Assembly (NCBI GenBank): GCA_963575655.1
Contig: CAUYTY010000111.1
Location: 1-64,000 of the forward strand
DNA length: 64,000 bases
Origin: Gammaproteobacteria bacterium
GTDB taxonomy: Bacteria; Pseudomonadota; Gammaproteobacteria; CAIRSR01
Direction: 5' to 3'
This document shows, in pieces, positions 31,526-41,800 of this stretch. A program made the translations under genes and the position numbers. A model generated the notes under the pieces. That model worked only from the letters and a program-made list of their open reading frames with translations. It had not been told where the DNA came from and did not search any database. The stretch's first letter is position 1. Every line of letters starts with the position of its first letter.

Positions 31526-31618
31526 TAACCCAAGTTGCTACCTAGCGCGTTTTTCTCCCCTCTCTCTCCGCGAGAGGGGCTTTTTCGTTTCTCACCGTAT
31601 AGGTAGCAACTTGGGTTA
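31526..31618. repeat. 93-bp inverted-repeat element
   Basis: TAACCCAAGTTGCTACCTA (31526-31544) is exactly complemented at 31600-31618. Within it is a CCCCTCTC..GAGAGGGG hairpin followed by TTTTTCG, which could act as a terminator. Size and symmetric ends suggest a miniature mobile element. No second copy was seen in the window. Confidence 0.6.
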
Positions 31619-31784
31619 AGCAAGACCTGTCCCCAAGCTTTCACACTGCTTTGGCAGTGTAAATGGGTGGTTACCTGAAAGTTTGAACATCCGGCTCAGA
31701 TTGGGGTTTTCCTGTAGATTCATCACACTATAATTCGCGGTTCTCCATGGGGGGCGTGTGTGCCCTGCGTGGGAAGGGGGGACT

Positions 31785-32672
31785 GTGACGTTGGACGTGC
31801 CGATCAAGAAAAAGCTCAAATTGCATGGTTTTAACAACCTAACCAAGACCTTGAGTTTTAACATTTATGATATTTGTTACACCCAGACAGCTTCTCAGTG
31901 TCGGGCCTATTTGTGCTACATCGACGAGGTTTACAACGCGGAACGCTTGACGAATATCCTCGTCGAGGTTTCGCGAATCATTGGGGCCAATGTCCTCAAT
32001 GTGTCCCACCAGGACTACGATCCTCAGGGGGCGAGCGTGACCATGCTCATTTCCGAGGAGCCCGTCACGGTCGAACCACTAACGATGGCGGCCGCACCTG
32101 AAGAGGAAGAGCCGGGTCCGTTGTCGGGTGCCTCGCCCCATGCCTCTGCGGGGTCGTACCTGGACCTGGACTTGCGGCCTGAGACAGTGGTCGCGCATCT
32201 CGACAAGAGCCACCTGACCGTTCATACCTACCCAGAGAGCCATCCGGAAAATGGTATCAGCACCTTCCGTGCGGATATCGATGTCTCTACCTGCGGCCGT
32301 ATCTCCCCGCTACGAGCATTAAATTATTTGATCCACACCTTCGAATCGGATATTGTCACCATGGATTATCGGGTACGTGGTTTCACCAGGGACGTGAGCG
32401 GCAAGAAGCACTTCATTGATCACAAGATCAATTCGATCCAGAATTTCTTGGCCACCGACACCAAAGACAAGTACAACAAAGTGGATGTCAACGTCTACCA
32501 GGAAAATATTTTCCACACGAAGATGATGGTCAAGCACTTTGACCTCAACAACTACCTGTTCGGAGCTGCCAAAGAGGATCTGCCTCCTGAGGAGCGTAAG
32601 CGCATTAAGCGTCGCCTCAAGCGCGAAATGGCTGAGATCTTTTACGGGCGCAACATTCCCAAGATGCCCTGA
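31785..32672 (+). CDS. speD: S-adenosylmethionine decarboxylase proenzyme, E. coli type
   Basis: The 295-residue proenzyme splits itself to form a pyruvoyl cofactor and decarboxylates AdoMet to the aminopropyl donor used by SpeE. It follows E. coli SpeD from [20 protein letters not shown] through the processing region [20 protein letters not shown] to [26 protein letters not shown] and the end [13 protein letters not shown] low-complexity Pro/Glu/Ala insert at about residues 85-125 ([20 protein letters not shown]) makes it some 30 residues longer than E. coli's 264. Start GTG 31785 has GGGAAGGGGGG before it; an upstream start at 31758 is less likely. Confidence 0.93.
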   Translation: MTLDVPIKKKLKLHGFNNLTKTLSFNIYDICYTQTASQCRAYLCYIDEVYNAERLTNILVEVSRIIGANVLNVSHQDYDPQGASVTMLISEEPVTVEPLTMAAAPEEEEPGPLSGASPHASAGSYLDLDLRPETVVAHLDKSHLTVHTYPESHPENGISTFRADIDVSTCGRISPLRALNYLIHTFESDIVTMDYRVRGFTRDVSGKKHFIDHKINSIQNFLATDTKDKYNKVDVNVYQENIFHTKMMVKHFDLNNYLFGAAKEDLPPEERKRIKRRLKREMAEIFYGRNIPKMP

Positions 32673-32705
32673 TGGCGGGGGCGCAGTCCACACAGGAAAG
32701 AGTTT

Positions 32706-33311
32706 ATGGCCTACAGCGATTTTACCCTGAAGAAGGTAAAGGAGAGTTTTGGCCTGTCGGTGCAAGAAGGCGCCTCGTTGTTTGCCGCAGTGACGGAGAT
32801 GGCCGTTAGTTCGTGGTTGCAAGCGACGCTGGCGCGTAATTTACCATTGGCGCTTGCGATCAATACTGAGAAAGCGCGTTCCGAACTATTGATTATTAAT
32901 CTGCTGCTAGAGGCGCGGGCGCAATTAGGGAATAGAGTGAGTCTGTTCTCTGGTATAGACTTTACGGTAGACCGAGAGCGCGGCTTAAATGGATTTTGCG
33001 ACTATGTTCTGAGTAATTCAGATGAGCAGTTTTATCTGGATAGTCCAGTGGTTATGGTCGTAGAGGCGAAGAACGAAAACATTATTTCCGGCCTAGGGCA
33101 GTGTGTTGCGGAAATGCACGCCGCACAGCTCTATAACGCACAAGAAAAGAAGGTGCTATCTGGTATTTATGGTGCGGTGACGACCGGTAATGAATGGAAA
33201 TTTTTAAAGTTGGACAATATGACAGTTTACATTGATCAAGATGCCTACTACATCAACCAGGTAGCAAAGATTATTGGAATCTTGGTTAGCATGGTGAGAG
33301 CGGTAGATTAA
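32706..33311 (+). CDS. Uncharacterised PD-(D/E)XK nuclease-like protein
   Basis: I do not recognise a named gene. The 201-residue soluble protein has the layout of a restriction-endonuclease-like fold: an N-terminal helical segment with RSELLIINLLLEARAQL, then FSGIDFTVD and VVMVVEAKNENI, where the Asp and the E-x-K pair stand as in the PD-(D/E)XK active site, and a later helix with GQCVAEMHAAQLYN. Small proteins of this type are frequent in cyanobacteria and filamentous gammaproteobacteria. It lies 33 bp after speD with AAAGAG before the ATG and may share its transcript. The nuclease call is inference from motif spacing. Confidence 0.6.
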   Translation: MAYSDFTLKKVKESFGLSVQEGASLFAAVTEMAVSSWLQATLARNLPLALAINTEKARSELLIINLLLEARAQLGNRVSLFSGIDFTVDRERGLNGFCDYVLSNSDEQFYLDSPVVMVVEAKNENIISGLGQCVAEMHAAQLYNAQEKKVLSGIYGAVTTGNEWKFLKLDNMTVYIDQDAYYINQVAKIIGILVSMVRAVD

Positions 33312-33465
33312 CCCACGCAGGGATTATGAGGCATTTGGTTGGAGCGGTTACGTACCTACTTGAAACAGAGGTGACGGTTCCCTGCCGGTTGCCTGATGCG
33401 ATCATGCGAAAAGGTGTCCCACGTTCCGTGGATAGCCACTTAAACAAGTCATTTAAGAGTGTGTC

Positions 33466-36400
33466 ATGACTACCCTACTGAAGCGTTTTTTCCCAGTGTT
33501 CCTTGCTGTGCTGTTGACTGCCTGTGGAGGTGGTGGCGGGGGTGGGGGAGGTTTTACTGGTAGCGGGAGTGGCAGCGGAAGTGGCGGAGGAGTGGGGACA
33601 ACAGTGGGGTCGGTCACCCTCCCGGTGCAGGTGAACGCCAATGGAGGGTTGTCTGTAGTCGCTGGTGGGTCGTCGATACCGTTGAAGATTACGGTCAATG
33701 ACGCGAACGGTCGGCCCCTCTCTGGGCAGACGGTAACCTACACCACCACCAGTGGAACCTTATCGGCGACACAACCCTCAACCGTTGCCTCTACCGGCAT
33801 TGCCGTTGCGATTGCCAAGTTTCGAAAAAATCTCACTGGTTTATCTTCTAGCGCACACGCGAGTAGCAGTGGTAGCTCAATTGAGGTGACTACCGACGTG
33901 AGCGGTGTTGCTACGGTCTACCTTTCGGGGGATGGGACGCAGGGCACGGCTACCGTGACGGCGACCTCTGGAGGAAAGACTGCTGCGCCTTTTGTTGTAC
34001 ATTTCAATCACGTTGGTTCCATTATTGCGACATCTGGGAGCAGCAGTATCTCTGCGGGTGGGAGTTCTCAGACCCGGATTCGGGCCACGGTAAGGGACGC
34101 GACCGATCAGCATATCCCTATTAATGGGGCGAAAGTTACCTTTACTACCTTTACCGGTACCCTGTCTTATCCCCCCGATACCACACCGCCAGTGATCTCG
34201 GGAACCCATATCGATAACATCGAGACTGATCTTGATGGTATTGCGGAAGTATCTCTTACCTCTCCGAATCAGGTAGGTAGTACCACTGTCACCATTGCTT
34301 CCAGTGGTTTTAGCGATCAAGTTGTGGTCAGCTTTGTTGCGGGCGTACCTGCCAATCTTTCCATTAGTGCGAATCCAACCTCTGTTAATCCCCACAACGA
34401 CAGCGTTCTTCAGGCTACGGCAAGTGATGCCAGCGGAAATCCGGTCGCGAATCAGACGGTAAGTTTTACCCTGAGCGGTGGAAGTGGAAGTGATGGGGAT
34501 CAACCCTCTCTTTCGGCACCGGTGGCTGTTACTGACGTTAATGGTCATGCGCAGATTATTTATACCGCTGGTCCGGTAGGTGGGTCGGATCTGGTGACCG
34601 CCCGCCTGGCCAATGATCATATTACGGCTCCGACCACCATCATCACTGTGCGTCCGGGGGCTTCGGTGGTGGGGGAGGTCGCGGTTACCGTGGGTAGCAC
34701 TACCCTTGTCGCGGATGGGCAGAGTTACGTAGCTGTGCGCGCCACGGTATTGGATGACGGTACCAACCGGCGTCCTCTCCTGGGGGTTCCGGTTAATTTT
34801 GTCACTGGGGCGGGGAGCTTTTCACGAACCAATGCTACGGTTACCACGGCAACTTCCTATACGAACACGTTAGGAGTGGCCGAGGTTACCCTGACTTCAT
34901 CACCAAATCTTGGTAACGCCGACATTACTGCCTCTGTTGGCGGGTTCATGGGTAACGCCACCGTGAGTTTTGTGGCTGGTCCTCCGGATCATGTCAGCAT
35001 CTCTGCCGTACCTAGCACCATAGAATCGAACAATACCAGTGCTATTACCGCCACCGTCCTTGATACCTATAACCACCCAGTGGTTAATCAGACGGTGAGT
35101 TTTTCGTTTTTGGGCAGCAACCACAACAACGCGAGTCTGCTCCCCGTTGCGGTTGCAACGGATGCTAATGGCCGGGTAAGTACTGTCTATACGGCAGGCA
35201 TAGGTTCGGGCACGGACACCATCATGGCCCAGTGTGCCAATGGAAAATTTGCTACCGTTGATATCACGGTGCAGCCTAGCCTGCCTAACAAGTTGGGGTT
35301 TGCGACGGATAAGGCTGCGGTTCAGTCGAACGGTTCGGATGTTGCCACCCTTACTGCGTCGGTTCTGGATGCTAGGAACGCGAGCATCAGCGGAGTGAAT
35401 GTCTCCTTCCGGGCGGACGGTGGGCAGATTAGCCTCAACCATGTCACTACCGATGCCTCGGGTAATGCCACGATTACTTTTTCTGCGGGATCCTTGTCGC
35501 GCGATAACCGGACCGTCAATGTCACCGCTACGGTGGATGGACTCACAGAGAAAACCATTCCCATTAACGTCATCGGCAGTCGCTTGTTGTTGGACGCTGG
35601 TGGTACTACATCACTACCTGCGGATGGTTCAACCACTTCGTTGTTGGTTATTGCAGCTCAGGATTCGGCGGGGGTAGCGGTCAGCGGCGCTCCCCTCTGC
35701 CTAGATCAAGAATTGACCAGTGGTAATGCTACCCGTGGTGATCTGACCTTTCTTAAGTACGACCCCGCAAATCCTAACCCCACGACTTTTGAACCTGTGG
35801 CGGCGTTGTGTACGTTGTCGGGTGGTTCTGGGTTTGAGATTGGAACGACCGGTGGAGACGGGCGTATAACGGTACGTTTGAGGGGGCGTAGCGCCGGTGC
35901 GGTTACGGTCGTTGCCCACGGTCTAGGTGCCAGTACCGTCTCCAAACAGCAGTACACGGTAAGCCCGGTTGCGTTCCAGATTTCGTCTCCGGCTAAAGTC
36001 CCCATCCCTAGTCTGCGTATCAGAAACACGTCTACTACAGATGTTTGTGGCACGACGCCGCGCGATGAATCGACCCAGCAACAACTGAAGATCCGTGAGG
36101 TGTGGGCTTCTGCCCCGCCGGTTTCCGGTTCGACGGCACCCAGCGAGGTTTTATTTGCCAGTACATTAGGTTCTTGGCGGGCGAGTGGAGTGGTGGACAC
36201 GGCGCAAGGTAAGTCTACGATTCGAATACCGGCGGTTGATGGTAAGGCCTGTGCGGTGCTTACCTCTACAGTGGCGGGAATTGCCAACGTTACTGCGCAG
36301 GATCCTCTCGATAGTACCCGCTCTGACTCCATGACGGTTGCCATCTCCGCGTCTGCGAACGACGCTGCCTCTATTGCCATCCAGGCGACTCCGTCCACTC

Positions 36401-38802
36401 TGCCGATCAGTGGAGGGGGAACGGTTAATCAATCCAATCTTAAGGTTACGGTGCGTACCACTGATAATCAGCCGGTGGGAGGGGCTATCGTCTTTCTGTC
36501 CCTGAGTAATCCTACCGGTGGTGGTGAGAGCATCTCCCCGGTTTTGGCCATTACCGACGATGCGGGGGTTGCCAACGCGACCTTTAGCTCCGGCTCACAG
36601 CCTTCCAGTGGTCAGGGGGTTGTGATCAATGCCAGTGCGGTGGGTACCGAGATTACCGCTCATACCAACTTGCTGATCTCTCAAGCTGCTGGGTCAGTTG
36701 CTATCGGTACCTCTACGGTTGAACAGGTTACCGATGACGATACCGCTTACATCATGCCCATGTCGGTGTTAGTGACCGATGTAGCGGGCAACGCGGTGCC
36801 TGGGGCCGCAGTGAATCTGACCGCTTGGCCAACTCTGTACTTTACCGGCCATCGTGTCGAAGGCGCGGCAGTCATTACCGGTGTCTTTCCCAACGAGGAT
36901 GTCAACGAGAACCTTATTCTGGATACATCGCCGAGAAATGAGGATACCAATGGCGATCATCGGTTGACGCCACCTAATACCTCTGCGGGTAGCCTGCCGG
37001 CGACGGTAACCACGGATGAGAGCGGTCGAGCGTCTTTTAATTTGACATTCCTAAAAGAATACGCCAACTGGATTCAGACACGAGTTCGTGCCACTGTTTC
37101 AGCACAGGGGACAGAGGCGCAGTCTCAACTCCTATTTACACTGACGCCTACGCAACACGATGTAGAAGCCAAAGTATTGCCACCCTCGCCTTTTAATTGT
37201 CCCACTCAGATTACTTTGCTCGATCCTGCGACCCAGTTGGCGTTGGACCCTGCGACGGTAAATCTGGCAGCCGGGGTATCAGGAAAGGTAACCGTTGCCA
37301 TCTTGGGACCTACCCTGGCAGACCAGACGATAATTCGTACGATCTCTAATGCGACCGACCCCAACAATAATCTGGTGGTTACTGCTACCTCTGGATCTAC
37401 CGATAGCTCGGGTCATTTCACCTCGGATATACAAGTGACGGCTGGTGATGGCGGAGATAGTGCGGTCATTACTTATGCTGTGGGCTGTGCCGTTGCTACG
37501 TTAAATGTGGTTGTCCCGACGACGCCTACCTATTTGGTTCTTTCTACGGATAAGGTCACGGTGAAGTCAGATAGTTCTGACAATGCCACGATTACTGCCA
37601 CGGTCTTGGATGCTAGCCACGCGGCTATGGCTGGCGTTGAGGTCGGTTTTTCTGCACCGGCGGGCCAGATTAGTGCCTCTTCTGCCACTACTGACAACGA
37701 TGGTCGTGCCTCTATTACCTTCTCAGCAGGGGCGATAGGCAGTAATCAAACTGTTTGGATTGATTCTCAGATTCAACGGGTCGGAGGGCAGGCCCTCCAA
37801 CGTCGGATTCCTATCCAGATCGCGGGGACCACGGTAGAGTTGATCGTTGGTAAGACCTCGCTTCCAGCGGATCAATCCGAATTTGTCGATGCCAATGTGA
37901 TGGTACGGAATGCTGGGGAGCATCCCATCTTTGACGTACCGGTATGGGTCGAGATTCAGAACGTTGATTCGTCAGACGGCAGCCACGGTAATCTGGCGCT
38001 GACTACTACCTCCGAAGTCTCGATTACGACGCGAGATTGTCCATTGACTGAAGGTACACGAGTCTGTTCTACGGAGGGAATTCCCCCTAATGCGTTATTC
38101 CTTGGCTTTACCGACGTGACTGGATTGCTCAAGGTACGGGTACGTGGTGCTCGGGAGGGGGTGGTTGCGTTAGCGGCCTATAGCCAAGGGGCATCGACAT
38201 CACTCCAATTCTCGATCAGTGCGGCGGCTAACCTACTTCGGATCGAGCAACCAGTCGTGTCGGTAGTACCACCGGTTGTTTATGTCTCGGGGGGGACCCC
38301 GCAACCCAATCATCCCACGTATCTCGATTTTAAGGTCAGTGCCCCCGGTATTACGACGCAAGTGACTTTTTCAACTTCGCTAGGAAGTTGGCGTGGTGGC
38401 GTTTGGAATAGCGGGATCCAGTCTTGTGATAATTTGGTAGGCGCCAGCCAAGCGGTGGTTTCGGCGGCGGTGATTAATGGGGTGGCTTGCGCCCGATTGA
38501 CCTCTGATATTGCTGGTACTGCCTCCATATTGGTACGCGATACCAATGCCCCGCTCCGATCCGATGTTAGGGTTGTTGCCTTCTCGGCGGAGATCTCTCA
38601 AGCCGGGAAACTGTTGTTTGGTGCGGATCGAAACGTGTTACCGGTCAGTATTGGTGTTGCCAATAAGTACACGGCGCAACTGAGTGCGCGATTACTGACT
38701 GCCAATGATGCTCCCATTGCAGGGGCCAACATTTCTTTTACCCTTTTGGACTCTACCGGGGGGGGGAGAGACTATTTCACCGCCGTTGGCTACTACCGAT
38801 AG
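33466..38802 (+). CDS. Giant Ig-like (Big_1) repeat lipoprotein, N-terminal part up to the frameshift
   Basis: A lipoprotein signal (MTTLLKRFFPVFLAVLLTAC, lipobox LTAC) is followed by poly-Gly and a Gly-Ser linker to about residue 50. Bacterial Ig-like domains of ~100 residues of the invasin/intimin type follow, each with a pattern like ATVxDxxGxPVxxQTVSF..TDxxGxAxVxYTAG. From about residue 605 a ~750-residue super-repeat begins (LGFATDKAAVQSNGSDVATL..), and it restarts near residue 1355 (LVLSTDKVTVKSDSSDNATI..). The frame ends at 38802 only because of an extra base in nine Gs (38758-38766). With eight Gs it reads TGGGETISPPLATTD and joins the next frame. The expected product is a very large surface adhesin or fibre. 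No sorting or autotransporter domain is seen. Confidence 0.85.
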   Translation: MTTLLKRFFPVFLAVLLTACGGGGGGGGGFTGSGSGSGSGGGVGTTVGSVTLPVQVNANGGLSVVAGGSSIPLKITVNDANGRPLSGQTVTYTTTSGTLSATQPSTVASTGIAVAIAKFRKNLTGLSSSAHASSSGSSIEVTTDVSGVATVYLSGDGTQGTATVTATSGGKTAAPFVVHFNHVGSIIATSGSSSISAGGSSQTRIRATVRDATDQHIPINGAKVTFTTFTGTLSYPPDTTPPVISGTHIDNIETDLDGIAEVSLTSPNQVGSTTVTIASSGFSDQVVVSFVAGVPANLSISANPTSVNPHNDSVLQATASDASGNPVANQTVSFTLSGGSGSDGDQPSLSAPVAVTDVNGHAQIIYTAGPVGGSDLVTARLANDHITAPTTIITVRPGASVVGEVAVTVGSTTLVADGQSYVAVRATVLDDGTNRRPLLGVPVNFVTGAGSFSRTNATVTTATSYTNTLGVAEVTLTSSPNLGNADITASVGGFMGNATVSFVAGPPDHVSISAVPSTIESNNTSAITATVLDTYNHPVVNQTVSFSFLGSNHNNASLLPVAVATDANGRVSTVYTAGIGSGTDTIMAQCANGKFATVDITVQPSLPNKLGFATDKAAVQSNGSDVATLTASVLDARNASISGVNVSFRADGGQISLNHVTTDASGNATITFSAGSLSRDNRTVNVTATVDGLTEKTIPINVIGSRLLLDAGGTTSLPADGSTTSLLVIAAQDSAGVAVSGAPLCLDQELTSGNATRGDLTFLKYDPANPNPTTFEPVAALCTLSGGSGFEIGTTGGDGRITVRLRGRSAGAVTVVAHGLGASTVSKQQYTVSPVAFQISSPAKVPIPSLRIRNTSTTDVCGTTPRDESTQQQLKIREVWASAPPVSGSTAPSEVLFASTLGSWRASGVVDTAQGKSTIRIPAVDGKACAVLTSTVAGIANVTAQDPLDSTRSDSMTVAISASANDAASIAIQATPSTLPISGGGTVNQSNLKVTVRTTDNQPVGGAIVFLSLSNPTGGGESISPVLAITDDAGVANATFSSGSQPSSGQGVVINASAVGTEITAHTNLLISQAAGSVAIGTSTVEQVTDDDTAYIMPMSVLVTDVAGNAVPGAAVNLTAWPTLYFTGHRVEGAAVITGVFPNEDVNENLILDTSPRNEDTNGDHRLTPPNTSAGSLPATVTTDESGRASFNLTFLKEYANWIQTRVRATVSAQGTEAQSQLLFTLTPTQHDVEAKVLPPSPFNCPTQITLLDPATQLALDPATVNLAAGVSGKVTVAILGPTLADQTIIRTISNATDPNNNLVVTATSGSTDSSGHFTSDIQVTAGDGGDSAVITYAVGCAVATLNVVVPTTPTYLVLSTDKVTVKSDSSDNATITATVLDASHAAMAGVEVGFSAPAGQISASSATTDNDGRASITFSAGAIGSNQTVWIDSQIQRVGGQALQRRIPIQIAGTTVELIVGKTSLPADQSEFVDANVMVRNAGEHPIFDVPVWVEIQNVDSSDGSHGNLALTTTSEVSITTRDCPLTEGTRVCSTEGIPPNALFLGFTDVTGLLKVRVRGAREGVVALAAYSQGASTSLQFSISAAANLLRIEQPVVSVVPPVVYVSGGTPQPNHPTYLDFKVSAPGITTQVTFSTSLGSWRGGVWNSGIQSCDNLVGASQAVVSAAVINGVACARLTSDIAGTASILVRDTNAPLRSDVRVVAFSAEISQAGKLLFGADRNVLPVSIGVANKYTAQLSARLLTANDAPIAGANISFTLLDSTGGGRDYFTAVGYYR

Positions 38803-41800
38803 CAGTGGTGAGGCGCATGCCACCTTTAGTTCTGGTACCACGGCCTCTTCTGCGGGTGGATTACGTATTCAGGCGTCGGTTCTGGATTTAGCTGCCAATG
38901 CACCAGCGGACGCTAAACCAAAGACAATCAATATTATCATTTCCGATAGTGCCGGCTCGGTGATCATTAGCCGAGGCACCACGGTAGTTGCTAGCGAGGA
39001 CAATACTGCCTACCTGTTGCCGATGTCGATTTTGGTGGCGGATGTGGCGGGTAATCCGGTGGTGGGCGCTACGGTGACACTGAGCAATTGGGCTACGTAT
39101 TACTCCACGGGGGTGAGGGATACCATCACGGCTGAGTATCCTGTGATTGAAAATGGTTCGGCAGTACTCACGGATACCTTTGCCAACGAAGACATCAATG
39201 GCAACACCAGTTTGGATGCGGGCGAGGATAGTAATGGCGATGGTCACCTGACCCCTCCCAACTCCGCAGCAGGTACGGTTCCGCGCACGGTTACCACTGG
39301 TGAGGATGGCCTGGCGAGTTTCAACCTGAGGTATCTCAAGGAAGATGCCGATTGGGTGGTGGATCGTATTACGGCGAGTACTTCAGTCCAGGGCAGCGAG
39401 GTTACGGCGAATTACAATATCCGTCTGCCGACGAGTAAGTCAGATATTTCGGCTGAGACTCTGCCGGATTCGCCATTTAATGCGGGATGTCCCTATAGCG
39501 CGGTAGTGAATTCTGCCAGTACGTTATCAATTCCGCCGGGTGGTTCTTCCGTTGTTACCGTGCAGCTATCGCCCCTTCCCTTCTGCTCGGAGCTGTCGCC
39601 ACAGTCGAATAGTCCCTGTCTAGCAGATGGAATTTCTCCGCCATCGTTGAATAGTCGACCGGTAACTGCATTAGTCGACAACACGCAAGCGGTGGGTGAC
39701 CTCAATGCCACGGCAACCAGTGGTACTACTGGTGTTATCGGGGGGGTTGACGGTCGGTTTGAATCAACCATCGCGGTTTCGACGTTGGATGCCCAAGCAG
39801 GAGATGCGGCTACCGTTCACTTCTATGCCAGTTGTGCCAAGGTCTCGGTGCGGGTCGTGGTTGGGAACGCTACTCCTGCGCATATCACAATGTCCGCATT
39901 TCCCTCTCAAGTGCTTCCGGGAGGTAGCGTCAGAGTAACCGCAGTGGTTACGGATGTTGACGATACCCCGGTGGCCGATTGGCCAGTTACCTTTGGGGCG
40001 ACCGGCGATAGCGGTGGGTTTTTCGGTGTCGCAGCGTTGACTACGGATAGCCATGGTCAGGTCAGCACCACTTATACCGCTGGTCAACAGCCGGGTACTG
40101 ATCACCTTACCGTTCAAGCAAGCGCAACGTTGAATGCGACGCAAGATGTTCGAGTGAATCCAAGCTCACCCTTGGTGGCGGCCATTGAACTCCAAGCGGG
40201 GGCGGCCAATATTCCGGTGGGGGGTTCTGGTGTCAATCTGCGGGCCACCGTGACCAATTCATTTGGTCAGCCGTTGGAAGGAATTACGGTGACTTTTGTC
40301 ACCAATGCTGGAACATTCCAGGGCCTTGCCTCGGTGGACAAAACTACCAACACCCAAGGTATTGCGGATATAACACTATCATCTGGTGACGTGGTGAGTA
40401 CCGCCACTGTGACGGCGAATGCCAACGGCTTCCTGGCATCCACTCGGGTCACCTTCGATCCGGGTTCGCCCAAGTTTGTTGAGCTGTCCACTGCCCCCGG
40501 TATTGTTCAGCCCCTTGGTACTGCCGTAGTGCAGGCAGCCGTCTGGGACGCCGAGGGAAATCCGGTACCTGGCCAACAGGTGGCATTTTCCTTCGTTACC
40601 AATCGCTCCAATGGTTCGGTGAATCCGTCAGTGGCGACAACCGGTCTTGATGGACGGGCGACTACCACCTATACCGCTGGCAGTACTACCGGCATCGATC
40701 GCCTTCGTGCTCAGGCCGCCAACGGCGCCAACATCCCTCAGCAAGGTAACCAGAATCCGGTGGATATCACCGTGAGTGCGGGTGGGGTAGTGATTGGCAG
40801 CGTGGCGCTTCAATTTGGCAGTGCGACGTTGGTTGCGGATGGAACGAGTCGCGTCTCGTTGCGTGCCCACGTGAGCGATAGTGGTGGCCAGTCTGTGGCT
40901 GGGACGACGGTCCAGTTTTCCTCAGACGGTGGAACCCTATGGGATGCGTTCACGGGGGGCAATTCCGTTGGTAGCGCCGTGACCGACGCCACGGGGAACG
41001 CCCAGCTTTTCCTCCAATCCTCTACCCGAATTGGTGTTGCTACGGTGCGAGTTAACGCTACCGGCTTCACCGATAGTGGAACGGTTACCTTCGTTGCCGG
41101 TGACCCTGCGACGATTACCTTAGGTGCCGCGCCAACCACAGTGAACCCTGGTGGTATCGCGACGTTGCGGGCCACGGTAGTGGATGTCAACGGCAATGCG
41201 GTGAGTCAACAGACGGTTACGTTTGGATTCAGTGCCAACGGTAACGGGATTACCAATGCCAGTGGCGCCCTGCTCAGTGCGACGACGGCTACTACTGATA
41301 CCAATGGTGTGGCTACGGTGGTTTATACCGCTGGTACCCGGAACGGGACTACGGTGGCTCACGATTTTCTGGTGGCGCAGACCACCAATGGCCGTTCCTC
41401 ATCCCCCATGGATATGACAGTCGATCCCAGTGCTGCTGTGGTGGCAGGGGTAGTGCTGACCACGGGTAGCGCTAGCCTGCCTGCGGACGGTGTCAGTCGG
41501 ACATTGTTGCGGGCGACGGTTACGAGTACTCAGGGTCAACCCATCGTTGGGCTGGCCGTACAATTCTCTAACACGGTGGGAGTATTGGAGGCATCTGACG
41601 GTACTGTCGCCAACAGTGCCTCGACAAATGCCAGTGGTATCGCTGAGTTGTATCTAAAATCTCCTCGTATCATCGGTATTTCCACCATTACAGCCACCGC
41701 TGGTGGATTTAGTGACGCTGCCACGGTGAGTTTTACTGCCGGTGCCCCGACTCAAATCACCCTAAATGCGGCGCCAGCAACGGTCAATCTGAATGGGTCA

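Noticed and set aside
33877-34620. Long minus-strand frame opposite the lipoprotein gene (and similar ones at 42598-43653, 43720-44904)
   Set aside because: Shadow of a repetitive Thr/Ser/Gly/Val-rich gene; composition follows the codon pattern of the sense strand and no motif or start signal is seen.
38705-38767. Start codon for the second lipoprotein frame at 38705
   Set aside because: The residues before the G9 tract in that frame (MMLPLQGPTFLLPF) are out-of-phase reading of the Ig domain encoded in frame 1; no ribosome binding site and no signal peptide.
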